Of a DNA stretch of 64,000 bases, positions 1 through 11,977 are shown piece after piece. Location of the stretch: the NCBI GenBank assembly GCA_022457065.1, contig JAJGBQ010000002.1:5313510-5377509 (forward strand), read 5' to 3'. Both the position numbers and the translations under genes were made by a program. The notes under the pieces are model-generated. The model searched no databases and was not told the origin of the DNA. It worked only from the letters and a program-made list of their open reading frames with translations. This stretch comes from Curvularia sp. ZM96 (taxonomy: Eukaryota; Ascomycota; Dothideomycetes; Pleosporales; Pleosporaceae). How positions within the stretch are numbered: the stretch's first letter is position 1; each line of letters opens with the position of its first letter.

Positions 1-1606
1 CTCGCTGATGAAAGAACAAGTAGGGTAAAGAGATCGTTTAGCTAGATGCGCTGCTGCTCCGCTTATCCTAGACGTGTTTATTCCTTTCTGCCGTAACTTA
101 GTTCTGAAAATTACCCCCGAGCGCCGTTGTCGTGCTGTCATACGTTGGGTTTTCTTACTGAGGAGCTCTAGGATGCTAGGCCACACTACATAGAGCGCCG
201 TATCATACATGTATATGATACGCTGGGGAAGGCTTGTTCTGGTTCTGCTATCGCGCTAAGAACAGGATTCGAACTCTGGCGCGAAGCTTAAATAAATCGA
301 GGATTTGCAACCCGTGTAAGAGGGTGTAGTGAGGAGGCTCTCTTCCCGCAACACTTAGCCGTATCCTATAGGCGTCAGCTCTAGTTGAACGTTGCTATTT
401 GTCCCACTATGCCGCTAACTTGCAGTTGATTTTGGTGGCGAGAGACCTACTCTGAAGGCATTACCCACTCCTTTCCACCCTTTGGCAGTTATTGGGATAA
501 CCTTCCAGCATTAGTTGACTCGTACATTGTTACTGTTCTCTGATTGAAATTTGGGTTGATCTAGATGACCGAGTCCTTGCGAAGGAAACATACAGCCTAG
601 TTCCTTCCTCGAGTCGGTTGAAACCTGATGCCGGCCATACTCATGCGCCTTCTGGGTGCTCTGCATCGACAACTCCTAGTCGGAACTAGTCAAGGGCGTG
701 CTATAGGGTGCAGAAAATCAATCCATATGTATGGGCCCAAAGCCTTGACATCTTTCATGCATAGAGCACAACTGCAACCGTGGGTAGAGTACAAAACCGA
801 TGTGTCCCTCTCCACTAAGGTTATGCGATGGATATCGCTGACAGCGCACATAACACGCCAATCCCATATCCGCAAACAAGGGCCCTCTCCAACTCCGCTT
901 TAGGCAATTAGCTGCGAAATTTGACTCTTGCCTGCACAACGCGCCGCTATCGGACATTGAACTGCTTGAGCTCTATTGCTCCGTTAATATTTATGTTAAA
1001 ATAGCGAAGGAGGCCGTAATACCAGAGCCTAACTTACATCACCTAGTCGTACTCTGCAACATGAACGGAGGCCTGAGCCGACGCTACGGCTCAGGGCTCC
1101 AACACCACTAAGGTGAGCCTTAGTCCTTTGCCGGCCGCTCAGATTGTGTTGAGATAATTAAATGGTATTCTGAACATTCCCTGTGTCAAGCCCTGAGGCG
1201 TCCCTGATACATTTGTTCCTGGCAGCGCACATGGTCAAGTACCCGGCAATGAGTAGTGCAGAACACACTTGTGTGACGTCAGTGCCACAGCTGATTGGCC
1301 ACGGCTTTCTTCCCCACAGGCGACGAATCCTTGCACCTAGTCGGACAACGGTGTGCATACGCTCTCCACCTTTGCAGTCCCTGCGTGACGCCATCAAAAC
1401 TCATAAAGCTCAAAAACATCGCTTTTGTTGTCGTAGGCTAGGCGCTGTTGTGAACACGGCCTAACGTGCATGGCAAGCTCGTGCACGCTAACCACACGAA
1501 AGCAGCACCTGAACTTGAGGTTAGCGAGGCCACGCACAATAGCCATGTTCTATTGTGGTGAGATCTATAGACCTTGATCGGACCCATAGAGCTATCTGAA
1601 TTTGGC
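1..1606. other. No gene recognised
   Basis: I see no convincing coding region here. Open frames are short and lie on both strands. Small palindromes occur, for example at about 1070-1100 (arms CTGAGCCG and CGGCTCAG) and at about 1459-1485. A tRNA-like patch near 250-363 was examined and rejected. Confidence 0.5.
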
Positions 1607-2345
1607 TTAGAGCTTGATTCTTCGGCCGTGCCGTGACTGAGCAGGTGATGGGCTTGCTGCAACACCTGGAGCTTTCCCACCACCCTGACGCTTCGTAGTT
1701 ATCCTCTTTCTTATGGCTACGTCTGCGGTAGTCTTAAGGCTCGTTCTTTTGCCTTTTCGGGACGTTTTAAGAGCTTGTTCAAGTCGTTGAGTCCTACGAG
1801 CAGCTGCCCTAGAGGCTTGGCTAGCTGCCTTCTCTGACTTCTCTGCCTTCGCCTTCTCCCTCACTATCTCACTCGTCTCTCGTGCCCATGCCTTTGTTCC
1901 TTTGTTCCGTTGTTACAGAGCTTCGAGTGCTTTTTCTCGTAAACCAGAGTCTTCCTGAGCCTCCTTGCTTCGTGGGCAAGCGGGTCAACTCGAACGAAAA
2001 GAGAGCGACGTGATTGGCTAAACTTCTGTGCCTCCCTGTCATCCTTGTCCCTAGTAGTATCTTCTCTCCTGATCATCTGAGTTGGTGTTGCTGAACCTCT
2101 TGAGTAAAGAAGAAGGGTCAGGGTGGCATATACTGGTAGTTTTGAGGGATCGGAGTATTTGTTCCTCCTTGAACGAGCGCTGCCAGGGCTTACAAAATTG
2201 GGGAAGCAAGTCTCTTTCTTTGATCGTTGGTAGCCCTTTTTTGTTTTTTCCAAGAAAAGCCATGAGATCGTCAGAGTAAGCCTCTGAGAGAGACTTGAAC
2301 AAGCACACATCAAGCGGCGGCAACGTATGTGACTGAATGCGCGCA
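1607..2345 (-). pseudogene. Relic of a pogo-like transposase, C-terminal part
   Basis: Read on the minus strand, 2345 to about 2080 gives PPLDVCLFKSLSEAYSDDL and then a stretch ending at a Lys-Arg-Phe triplet before an Asn-Thr-Asn sequence. This is the usual stretch after the third catalytic Asp in fungal pogo/Fot-type DDE transposases. Further on, 1864-1607 gives an Ala/Glu/Lys/Arg-rich helix with GKRTSLK, the typical C-terminal tail. The two parts are in different frames and the N-terminal and catalytic parts are missing, so this is a truncated, frameshifted copy. I could not find terminal inverted repeats. It resembles the transposase at 21657-23528 in order of motifs, but it is not the same element. 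Confidence 0.75.
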
Positions 2346-2986
2346 TAGATTGCATAAGAACGGTACTGAATTCGTGCGCCCAGTGCGCATGACCGCGATG
2401 TGCAGCCATCGCCTGCCTGCTTGGACTGCACTTCGGAGCTCTCAGCCGACAGGGGTCATGATTACAGACTAGCTACGGATTGGTCACCTTACACTGCTAG
2501 TGACTGCAGTGTAAGAGAGCACACCTAGAGACGGGGATTAGTGAGCAGACTCGCGATTGTATAGCACGCATGTCATTGTGACTGGTAGCATGCAACTCCA
2601 GACTACGTGTGGAGGCGCCGGGCAATCCTCTCAGCAGTCCACCCTGGAATCCCTCGAGGTTGCGTGTTATCATGCAATTGCGTGTCCTGCAAAGCGCCGG
2701 AAGGCAAGCCCGTACCACTCTAGAGGCTAGGTTCGCCGATCCTTTCCCGCGGCAAAACGTCCCGAGACGCCAATGTTCCCAACTCATCCTAAACGCGTCC
2801 TCTGTCATATGCCGCGTCTTCCATTACATGCAAAGACAAGGAATGTGGAGAGAGCAAATGCGCCGCACGACGAAGTATGCGCTAAGAGTGGACGTAGTGG
2901 GAGAAATTATTTGCTTCGATGTGACACCCCAGAAATCGAGGCTCCATGCATCATGTCGCATGCGAGCAACCTACGATTCCTCTATA
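2346..2986. promoter_or_regulatory. Upstream region of the first bHLH gene
   Basis: The bHLH frame stays open back to 2609 on the plus strand, but the residues encoded at 2609-2986 look unlike the family. I read this stretch as 5' untranslated region and promoter. I can name no specific regulatory site. Confidence 0.35.
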
Positions 2987-3772
2987 ATGAATAACTCAAA
3001 CTTCTACGCTGCCCAGTCGACTTTCGACACTACACTCAGCGACAAATGGTGTTCGGAACAGCCAAGCAGCTCCTACCTCGTGGACGCCTACACTTCGCAG
3101 CTGGACGAGTTTCCCTGGGCTCTGTCTAACACCTTTGTTGGCCAGGCCATTGCGCGCTATAACCTTCCGAACGATTTCTTGCACAGGTCCTCAGAGGTAT
3201 CAACAACTGCCTTTGCCACTGCAGTCAATGTGGATGCGAACTCGACCCAGATTCTGTCGCCCGATTGCGTGTCTCGACGACAGGCTACGCCAAAGTCCCC
3301 TTCCTGCAGCGATATGTCATCAGATGATCCGTCCTGCGCTCCAAAGTGCGAGTCTTCTTCACGGATTTCGGCTGATGCAGGGGCGGCACCGAAGCGCCAG
3401 ATGGGAAAACCAGGCCCGCCCAAACCCGATCCGATCGCACGCAGCGCATCAGGCGCATCAACGGAAGGTCAACGCACCACTCGCATCCCACACAACATGG
3501 TCGAGCGGAAGTACCGTGATGGCTTGAATGCGCAGCTGGAGAGGCTGCGAAAAGCTGTACCGGCGCTGCTGCAGAGCGATAATGGAGACGGCACTAGCCA
3601 ACCAAGACTAAGTAAATCTATGGTGATTGCCGCCGCCATCAACTACATCGAGACGGTCACACTGGAGCGCGATATGTTACAGGCCGAGAACAACAAGATT
3701 GGCAGTTCGAAAGGCAGACGGGGGTCGAAGAGAAGGCGAGTGGATCCTGCTTCTGGGTCAGCCGTTTCTTAA
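2987..3772 (+). CDS. bHLH transcription factor (261 aa)
   Basis: A DNA-binding regulator of the basic helix-loop-helix class. The bHLH lies at about residues 167-235. The basic region reads HNMVERKYR, with the His, Glu and Arg that contact an E-box. The Tyr before the last Arg is the replacement typical of SREBP-like and many fungal bHLH proteins. Helix 1 (LNAQLERLRKAVP) and helix 2 (SKSMVIAAAINYIETV) are separated by a loop of about 15 residues. The N-terminal 160 residues are Ser/Thr/Pro-rich and probably disordered. The C-terminus carries a basic patch (KRRR) that could be a nuclear signal. The frame is open from 2609, but I chose the ATG at 2987 because the product then matches the length of the paralog at 7548-8340 (about 263 aa). 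No intron is needed. Target genes cannot be read from the sequence. Confidence 0.85.
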   Translation: MNNSNFYAAQSTFDTTLSDKWCSEQPSSSYLVDAYTSQLDEFPWALSNTFVGQAIARYNLPNDFLHRSSEVSTTAFATAVNVDANSTQILSPDCVSRRQATPKSPSCSDMSSDDPSCAPKCESSSRISADAGAAPKRQMGKPGPPKPDPIARSASGASTEGQRTTRIPHNMVERKYRDGLNAQLERLRKAVPALLQSDNGDGTSQPRLSKSMVIAAAINYIETVTLERDMLQAENNKIGSSKGRRGSKRRRVDPASGSAVS

Positions 3773-5439
3773 GTGTTGTAGCGAGCTACAACTCCAAGAG
3801 TGTGCCCGACGATGTGGGCACAGTATTATCCTAGGGAAGCGTGTCGTCTACACATAGTAAGATTGATAGACAAATGACATAGCTTACAAGACGCTCTAAG
3901 ACCTGCATAGTTCTTTCTAAAAATCTTAGAGCTGTTACGTCTCCCAAGTCGTTAGGAGATACAGAGTGCCAACGCCTAGACTTAGCGTTTAAACCATGCT
4001 GAGGGTGTTTGGAAAGAGGACCATACGGTAGGAGCCCGCATCGGCTCGGATAGTCTGTTTTTATAACACCGACGTGCCACAGACCCCTTCTTTTTCTCAG
4101 TGTCACCACACCTCTCATTGTGCCAGCAGGAGCCCCGAGCGCTGAAGATTACCAAGAAGAAAGTCAGTAGACGAATGCAGACGTGCGACAAATGTTCAGG
4201 TATTACAAATACTATCTGCTGATGTGCAGTCTTGTCAGACGATCGCGTGAGGACGTACGATGGAGACCTGACCATGAAGCAGGACCTCGAGTTCCATGCT
4301 AGCAGGCAAAGTGACCAAAAGAGACACCAGGAAGCTGTAAGCTGTCGCTGATGCCACTGGCACTCTAGTTACGGAGTCCCTAAATACTCACTCAGTCTTA
4401 GTCCAAGGGTCGACTACTGTGGCTCCTTTCTGTTTTGGTGATCTGGCTCGATCCTCTTGGTAGTCGTTTGTGAGCACGCTCCCGGTAGATGCGACTGCCA
4501 ACTGCTGCCGGGCGACTGCTTGCTGCTCTGTTTGCTTTCCAATAACCACCAGAGAGTGAGGAACAGTATACACTTTGCATGAGCTTAAATTGAACTGCGA
4601 GGCAACATGCTCGCTTGAACAGCAAATTAAGAGATTATGTGTAGCCGCTACTCAGGCAAGCTGAAGCATCGATCGCAATTAGTCTATCCGATATCACTAA
4701 GAGAATGGGAAGTGTAGTTACTAGGCTGCTCGATGGTGCAATCCGTTTGAGCGGGCGGCAATGGATAGATGCGGGTGACGCTGGACAACTCTCGGCTCAA
4801 TGGAGGAACGTGTTACTTTGAATGGACTGCTCCCTTTCCTCATTTCCTTGAAGTGAGCTATTGCCAACGTCATTTATTGTTCTTGATAGCGCCACATGGG
4901 GGGAAGAACATGCCTCAGGAATGCTTTACCTTAACTTCGACTTACCCCTGCGCCCACAAAGGCTGCACTGTGTGTTGGAATGTCCTAGCTGACCTTCCTG
5001 TGAATGTAAATACTTTCGTATCTGTAGAACCTCGTTGCTATGTTGGCAAAACCTAGACCGACGAAAACCATGTGTTGCATCATGACGAAGTGGCAGCAAG
5101 CGTAGAAGTAGACAACGACAGATGATAAACGTGAAGGTAACTTATCAGGAAGGGTTACAGCCAAGCTACAGAGCCTAACACCAGCACTTGGTGGGAGAGC
5201 TACCGCAAAGCTAAGAAGGAAAAGAAGGACTAAGGAGAATCACACAGTGGGCAGCCTTCGACCAGAATGTTGAGGATCAGGCCATGCCTTAGTGAGAAGC
5301 TAGACGGAACACAGATCCAGAGACGAGAAGAAGAGGGTTCGCTCTTCCCCTTCTCCAACACATCTACAGCGAATACCTGTCGCTATCTCTCGATCTTGCA
5401 CTCCCTCAGTAGTCGTTTCCCTCTACATCTTTCCGCTCA
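3773..5439. other. Intergenic, no gene recognised
   Basis: Short open frames on both strands (for example 4398-4625 minus and 4769-5056 plus) show no family signature. I see no repeat or RNA gene. Confidence 0.5.
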
Positions 5440-5575
5440 GCTGCTCATTTCCCTCCCTTAGCCCATCCCTCTTATGCTCAATCTTCTCAATGTATGCGAC
5501 CACGCACGACAGCTGTCGCAGGCCAAGTGTTGTCGTGAACATGGACTTTATTACTAATAGCGCCGTGCGACAATA
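5440..5575 (-). pseudogene. Relic of a third bHLH gene (3' end)
   Basis: The minus strand of 5440-5510 aligns base by base with 7570-7640, the 3' end of the bHLH gene at 7548-8340, with most positions identical over about 70 bases. Translated, it gives VVAYIEKIEHKRDGLREGNE. This corresponds to helix 2 and the start of the leucine-rich tail (VEYIAKIELERDGLRERNE in the intact paralog). Weaker similarity continues to about 5575. The rest of the gene is not recognisable. It is closer to the 7.5 kb paralog than to the 2.9 kb one. Confidence 0.7.
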
Positions 5576-6138
5576 TGCACTCCTAACTTTTTCATGTCCA
5601 CAATACCCTCACTTAATTGTGTGACAAACGAGCATATCTCTAGCAACGGTGGGCTGACATCAAGAGCTAACATCACGCCTGGAAATGACGGACTATCACC
5701 GCCCGCTTCCCTCCATCGTCTTCTTTTGAGCCAGAATTTGATTATGCGATTACTAATCTTGCTTCTGCAAAAGTTGCACGTGCGGTTATCTATGTAGCTT
5801 TAGTATACTAGATCGAATAGTTACGCCTAAGAACATTTTATAGGGTTTTAGTCTCTTTAAAGTGGCCTGATATGTGTCCACCTTAGATGTTCTCGCACGT
5901 ACGTTTAAGGTTAAGAGCGCTTCATATCCCGTAAGATCTCGCACCACATCACGTTGTCTGCATTAGTAGGTATGTTACTGACCTATTTAATATGTTCTTG
6001 TGCTGGTAGTTTTAAGTACATTACCTAACACCTTAACAGTTTACTAGACGACTCCTTAACATATTAAACTAAAAGAACAACACCAACATACAATCGAGCC
6101 CATTAAGATTAATCAGTTTTCTTTGACGCACTCGAAAG
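5576..6138. other. Intergenic, AT-rich upstream region of the heat shock gene
   Basis: No gene is seen. The last 300 bases are AT-rich and presumably hold the promoter of the small heat shock gene. I could not point to a clean array of alternating GAA/TTC heat shock elements. Confidence 0.4.
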
Positions 6139-6726
6139 ATGTCCTCTCGGAGCGATATTTTGCATCACTCTGCCTTAACGCGCCCTGAAAACGGCCTCTG
6201 GTCACGTAAACCTCGACTAGGTCTATCGCATGATTACGTAACCTCCCCGAAAGCCGATTTACGCGAGACTACCAACATGTATTATCTCGAGGTAGAAATT
6301 CCAGGCATAGACGGGCCGTACGATATCGAAACGCACTGGTTAGATGAGAGTACTTTGCAGATCAAAGCGACGATTCACAAAACGAACCTAGAAGCGGTGT
6401 GGTGCGACGACAAATGCGACAACAAGCCTCAACAGCAAGCCATTTATGCTGGAGGGACAGACAACAAGGTTGATGAGAAGATTAGCTCCAAGGAGAATAT
6501 TCTGGGTCAGAGGCGAGGACGACAGGGGAGTCATGTGGCCTCGACAATGAAGTTTTGGCTCAACGAGCGCAAAGCTAGCGTCTTCATGCGCAACGTTTGT
6601 TTCGCAGTCGCTGTAGACATGGATAGTGTTCAAGCAAGGTTTAGCAAGGGACTCTTGATGATAATGGTGCCGAAGAAGGATGCAGCGGCCCTCAAAGCGA
6701 AGAATATTTTTATCGAAAGCGCATAG
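6139..6726 (+). CDS. Small heat shock protein (Hsp20/alpha-crystallin family), 195 aa
   Basis: Members of this family are ATP-independent chaperones that bind unfolding proteins and form oligomers in the cytosol. The alpha-crystallin domain spans about residues 36-185. It opens with a segment of the type PKADLRETTNMYYLEVEIPG, where the family usually has a Val/Leu-rich strand ending in PG. It closes with the strand FSKGLLMIMVPKK, equivalent to the conserved nGvL.i.vPK. Between them is an insert of about 50 polar residues (near residues 95-140), common in fungal Hsp30-like proteins. The usual C-terminal I-x-I is approximated by IFI near the end. The gene is uninterrupted, starts at the first ATG and lies between the bHLH genes. 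Induction by heat is expected from the family but not shown here. Confidence 0.85.
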   Translation: MSSRSDILHHSALTRPENGLWSRKPRLGLSHDYVTSPKADLRETTNMYYLEVEIPGIDGPYDIETHWLDESTLQIKATIHKTNLEAVWCDDKCDNKPQQQAIYAGGTDNKVDEKISSKENILGQRRGRQGSHVASTMKFWLNERKASVFMRNVCFAVAVDMDSVQARFSKGLLMIMVPKKDAAALKAKNIFIESA

Positions 6727-7547
6727 CCTGTCTGAATAGTGAAAAGTGAGCTCCGAATGCGTTTCTGTCTAGATTGCGGAAACGTTGTTGGTAGTACAAA
6801 GCTATCACGCCAGTTGATAAATGAGGTCATATGAACAAGAGAAAATCAACACATGTGCGAGTTTTCTATAAGATTTCTCAGCTTCGTAGTCAGATGTGCC
6901 CGTCTTACACAATATTCTCCCTTACCTCCTTTGCTCGTCTGCTACTCATCATCGCTGCCCTCCTCGCTCTTCGACAAACACTGAAGTGAATCAGAGTTAG
7001 AGGCTTTTCATGTTCCTAGCTAGTTCAGAAACGGGAAGATGCGATGCCTTGAGCTTGTGCGACCTCATTTTCAACTTCAGCTAGCGTGACGAAGGCTCTG
7101 TTGTGTGGGAAATTATCCTGCGCGCTTGTAGAAATCAACTTCTCTGCACTCTCAGGACCTGTCGTGCCTGCAGACCCTTTTTACGGCTGTCAACAGCACA
7201 TAAGCTAATCTTGCACGTGCTTTGCGTTTATTAATGAGCGGCAAGACATGTTGGACGTGGACAAAGATGTGTCAAGAAGGTATCGAAGAAGTCTTTATGA
7301 AATTTACTAAGACTGCACTATGGAGCTAGCATCAGCACGACATAGTAACTTTACCACTTGTCAATCCAAAGGAGCAAAAAAACAGGTGGAAGAAAGCCTC
7401 TTAGCTAACGCCGAGGACCTATATACGCCAAGGGAAGCTGCAGGAATTGCAAACAAAAGGGAAAGCGCAGGATTCGTCCGTCAACTGCGTGACTATGGCA
7501 ACAGCGGAGTTCTGTCGCCGTACCTTGATTCGCTGTTCACTTGGTTC
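6727..7547. other. Intergenic
   Basis: No gene recognised. The plus-strand frame starting at 7320 runs into, and is a shadow of, the minus-strand bHLH gene that follows. Confidence 0.5.
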
Positions 7548-8340
7548 TCAATTTCTCCACATCGTCCCGCCAAGCAGCTCATTTCTTTCCCGGAGCCCAT
7601 CCCTCTCAAGCTCAATCTTCGCAATATACTCGACAGCGCACGACATTACCATCGCTTTGCTCGGCTCCGGCCACCCGATTACAGCGCCCTCCTCGCTGCG
7701 CGACAGCGTCGGAACAGCTCGTTTCAGTCTCACCAGATCCGAGTTCAACCCCTCGCGGTACTTGCGCTCAACTTGTTTGTGCGGCTGGCGTGGCGCACGC
7801 TGGTGTTGCTTTGAAGAGGAGGCGTTGGTAGACGGAACTGGTTTCGCGCCAGAAAGGTTGCGGTCGAGCCTTGGACGGCCGCGCTTGTCGTGGAGCTGAC
7901 TCTTCGTCTGGTGAAGTCGCTTCTTTCGAAATCTCGCGCAAGGGTAGTGGAAGGGACCGAGGTGGAGATAAAAGGGCTGTGATGCTATCGCTACTGAGAG
8001 GTGAAGCAGAGTAAAGCCTAGTGTTGGACGCACTAGGCATGTCCAGGTCGAACGTGGAAACTGTGTCGAAACTAGATGCACAACTTTGCCCGTATTCGCC
8101 AAGTGGCTGTGTGGAGTAGTTCGTTAAGCAATAATCCCAGCCCGCGGGGTATTCCACGGATGGGTGAGGCTGTTCAAAATAGGCATAGGCAGGAAAGATT
8201 CCCAGCGATTGGTTGGGTGGGGTAGTGTACAAGCCGATGGGATCGGCTTGGTCGAACGAGTTTTGGCAATAAAAGGAATCGTCGGTGGGCGAGTAACCAG
8301 CATCGGCGACCATAGGGTTGGCGGAGAAATCCGAGTACAT
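7548..8340 (-). CDS. bHLH transcription factor, paralog with one frameshift
   Basis: Same class as the gene at 2987-3772 and probably its paralog. The ATG at 8340 begins MYSDFSANPMVADAG, followed by a long Ser/Pro-rich N-terminal part. The C-terminal half holds an RGRP motif (AT-hook-like) and the bHLH: HKQVERKYREGLN, then KRAVPTL, loop, and KAMVMSCAVEYIAKI. The two halves are in different frames. The frame changes at about 7887, where one extra C (minus strand) follows the codons for SAPR. Without it the product would be about 263 aa. No splice sites fit there. Either the gene has lost function recently or this is a one-base sequencing error. bHLH identity is sure; integrity is not. Confidence 0.75.
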
Positions 8341-10513
8341 GGTGATCTAATTGTGTGAAGCACACAGTGACGTGAATCAGTGATGGTATTAAGTCGCGCG
8401 GTTACTGAACAACGGTCAAGACTCTTAGGACAGGTAACGTAACCGTGTTCAAGCTCGAAGATGCGGGCTTCAAACTAGAGGAAGGCAGGAACGGATAAGA
8501 GTGGCACAAGTACTGCGTGTAATGCCCCAGCGATACATTAGTCCATGTCAAGATGCCTTTATATACCCATATGGCAGCTTTCGCGCACGCTTACTGCCTT
8601 CTAGGCCTCGCTCACAGCCCACAGCAACAGCCCACAACGACGACAATCGAAAGATGGTGGGCTGTTAACGGCAGCGCCAACATTGGACTAGAGGTCTTGG
8701 AAGCTGTCGGGCTAGCATCGCCGATGAGCAGTTAGTGCTATTGACCTGCGACGAGGCGACAAAAGACTAGGCTATAGTCACTCCACGTTGCAGTATCGTG
8801 GCGTGCCTAGCATTTCTGTATCTATATGTCCCTCTCCCTCACCACATGCGCCCCAGCGGTCATGTGTAAATACGCTTTAGCCTCGGTCTAGAGTGCGGCT
8901 GTGCAGTATTCATTGTACAGCTCTGGAGCTGGAGCGCTAGAGCCATTGACAAGATGCAGAACGTGGTTTCTCCAGGGAAAACAGTACACGCGCAATCCTT
9001 TGAGCAGGATTTTGCGTTCCAGACTGTTCCAAAGCTTATCTGAGCTGCAAACTTCCGGATATTTAGGATTGTTTGTCCTTCCTCTTGAAGTGCAAAGCCT
9101 AGCGCAATGCGCTGTTCTCAGCAGAAGAAACCCTTTCTGAATCGGCGACCACCGCCTGCGCTCTGACGCTGCATCGACCACTAGAAGAGCGTCACGACTA
9201 TACGTGCAAGACACTAGTTATATCTGCAAAATTCACGTTCTCACAACAGTACATTTTCCCGCCCGTCGCCACTGTAGCATTACTTGAGCATAAACTTGGA
9301 ATTTTCTCTGGCACATCACAACGATACGACGAAAAAGCATTAACTAGTTATAGTTATGTCAGATTAGTATCATTTCCCGATACCTTGGCTTGCATGGCTC
9401 CGTCAGCACCTTCACACGAAGTGACATAATTTTGCCCTGCATACTATGAAACGCCAAGCTAGGCCTAGGCGGGCCTGCTCCATAATTTTGTATACGCGCG
9501 CCGTCATACCTAGAGAACAGATGAGCCCGATCTCCTTCGAACTAGACGTTTTCTTCTGTCGGCTCTGTAGAGGCAGATAGAGACTGGATACGCTGCTTGT
9601 CAAGTCAAGCCTTAGGTAACACCGCAGCGACTAGCTACAGTTGTTTCTGAAGTATTAGGGGGATTGCTCCTGCCTGCCCCGTGCACAATCAGACCTTTTT
9701 GTGCACTCAACTTTGATTTCTACCTCGCATGCCTTTTATGCAGAGCTTGGCTTACACTCGTGACAGCCTTCTACACTTCAACACCTTATTAATAAAAGGC
9801 CCTAATGCTAGGCCTCAACGCAATGAGGAAAGACAGGGCAAAACGGCGCACTCCGCGATGATGAAACGAGACATACCCAGAGGCGGAATTAAAGCGGAGG
9901 CAACTGGCGCATCGCCACCGCAGGTGTTATTCGAGCACGACAGTTTGAGCCCAGAAGCATTGGCAGGATCTCTTGACGCATCAATACAAGGCGACAAATA
10001 GTCTCTGAGATTTCTTGTAATCGACACTCACCTTCACTTCGGAGCGCGTCGCGACATCCTTACGCGGAAAATGTGGCTTGTAGAATTCAAAGGACGAAGC
10101 GTCTAGCCACTTCTTATCGAGAAATTACCAGTACCCGGGATGGCCGTCCTGTCGCGCGATCTGCATTAGCCGCGCGCAACGCCACTGCACCACAACTCTG
10201 GCGCACCATTATCACCCGCGCTTGATCACTAGCTAGATTAGATGCGCACCTTTCTGCAATACTTTGCACACTGTTCTAAAGCGGTGCCGTCCTAAGACAT
10301 TTGCTCGTGGCAGACCTCGAGCTCCCGACATGCAGGTTATAGACGAGATTGTGGGCGGTTTCCAGTTCTGTGTAGTCGATGGACTTACCTAGTTAGTTGC
10401 TATAAGAGGGTACTTGGTTGACGGAGTATCTTTCGCAACGCTAGGACTATTAATCGATACCTTAGATATTTTGGCCCAGCTTACAACTACCTCCCAGCTC
10501 GGCCATGACCTAA
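8341..10513. other. Intergenic, no gene recognised
   Basis: Short open frames only. The sequence is of normal composition with no transposon ends. The frame at 9729-10001 encodes a hydrophilic 90-residue peptide with no family signature and is not called. Confidence 0.45.
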
Positions 10514-10873
10514 GTGCGCTATAGCAACTTGGAAAGTACGGACGCAAGTCGTCTAGATAATCTCCCTTTAGTTTCCCTAGGTGCCTTCCTATATACTGAA
10601 GCCTGCCGAAACATAGTAGGACCTAACTCGATACCTACTCTCGACATCACCTTAAAAGATAGATCCAGCAACATAGTCATTTTAAAAGATGCCTACTGTT
10701 GGCAAGAAGGTAAAAGAAACATCAGGCTTACAACAAGCGGCATCCGCTCATACATTATAGGAGACAGAGTCGGAAAAGCTTCTTGGCTAGTATCACACAC
10801 GGCAGAAGAGCAAAAGAGCATGTGGTATCATTCATCCCCAGCTATAGGGGAGAAGCAAGTTGCTAATGAATAG
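10514..10873 (+). CDS. Uncertain small ORF, 119 codons
   Basis: An isolated open frame encoding a mixed-composition peptide. I recognise no domain, signal peptide or membrane segment. Its start codon is not ATG (GTG at 10514). It could be a fragment of a decayed gene or chance. I list it because it is the only sizeable frame in this gap that is not a shadow of something else. Confidence 0.15.
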   Translation: MRYSNLESTDASRLDNLPLVSLGAFLYTEACRNIVGPNSIPTLDITLKDRSSNIVILKDAYCWQEGKRNIRLTTSGIRSYIIGDRVGKASWLVSHTAEEQKSMWYHSSPAIGEKQVANE

Positions 10874-11606
10874 GGTTTTAAGAGCACAAGCGTTTACCAA
10901 TCGCAGTCGCCTCACGACACCACTGAGCCACGAAGCGCCAAAGATATTAGGGGGGATAAGGAGGGCGGGGAGCCTCCAAGCCGTTTGGATCTAGAAGATA
11001 GAAGGACAGAGTAAGGTGGCGCATATCTTAGTGTAGTCTGTTGTGTATAAGGACTGTCGACCTAGTGCACTAGACAACGTAAACTATAGCCTTGTAGCTG
11101 AAGCTCAGACTGTGCGTCGAGAACGTTTTATGCAGAGTGCTCAGTACCGAAGGGAGCGCATGCGCTTCTTAGACAAGTAGTACACGATAGTTGCATAGTT
11201 TCACATTGTTACTATAGGACGATAGTTCTACTGTTCTTTGGCAGCGTTAAAGAAGGGTGTCTCCCAAACAATCAACACTATGGCTAGCAGGATAAGGAGT
11301 GTAGTTAATGATCATGTTTAATACGACTCCTATAAGAATATACTTCGGACAGTACCGCAGGAAACGACATTTGCATTCACTCTTAGACGAACTCTCTAGT
11401 TGCTAGGTCATTGCTGGTCCGCTCTCGCTGCGCAAACCTGCACGTCTTTGCCGACCATTCCCAGCCGATTGTACTTGTAACACTGAATAAACCCCTCTGT
11501 CTGCAAAGCTTCCATCAAAGGCATCGGCAATGCATTCCTACTGGCTAGGCTATAGTGCGTGTGTTAAATTGCTATGGCCCAATAACCAAACATAGTCGAT
11601 TTTACT

Positions 11607-11846
11607 CTATGGCTGTCTGCAGAACATGATAGGGCAGTTGCTCAACCCGTCCTGAGCGCCCAGCTCGCAGTCCGTCCCGGCGATGACTTGGTCGCCACCA
11701 CTACATAGTAGCCCGTAGAAGGAAAGATACTGCTGGAATAGCGCCAACCAGCGCAATCTTTCGGTACCCACTGTTCTATGCACGGCATATTCGTACGGTT
11801 GCGCACCTCCAGCAGGATCTCGCATAGGAACGTTGACGCTAGACAA
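11607..11846 (-). CDS. Uncertain small ORF or gene fragment
   Basis: The frame encodes about 79 residues with a coherent-looking stretch (PYEYAVHRTVGTERLRW, followed by an aromatic LFQQYLSFYGLL and a Cys pair). This looks more protein-like than its surroundings, but I cannot assign it to a family. A second minus-strand frame (11642-11977) overlaps it. It may be the last exon or a remnant of a secreted protein gene. Confidence 0.2.
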   Translation of the reverse strand: MSSVNVPMRDPAGGAQPYEYAVHRTVGTERLRWLALFQQYLSFYGLLCSGGDQVIAGTDCELGAQDGLSNCPIMFCRQP

Positions 11847-11977
11847 GCTGTGAGCCCAACCGCAGCATCTACGGATGGCAAGTGTTTAGCATTGCAGAGC
11901 GAATCATAGCTACGTCGTATAATAGTGCGCGCTAGTTGTTTCAAGTAGACTAATGTGGTGTGACTTGCTGACGTCAC

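Noticed and set aside
250..363. tRNA-like patch on the minus strand: ends GCTAAG and CTTAGC pair, a TTCGAAT loop and a TTGCAAA anticodon-like loop are present
   Set aside because: The T stem and anticodon stem do not pair well and the distance from the 5' end to the anticodon is far too long for a D arm. A tRNA scan giving a good score would change this.
7320..7899. Two plus-strand open frames of about 150 codons
   Set aside because: They overlap the minus-strand bHLH gene and its 3' flank and have no domain.
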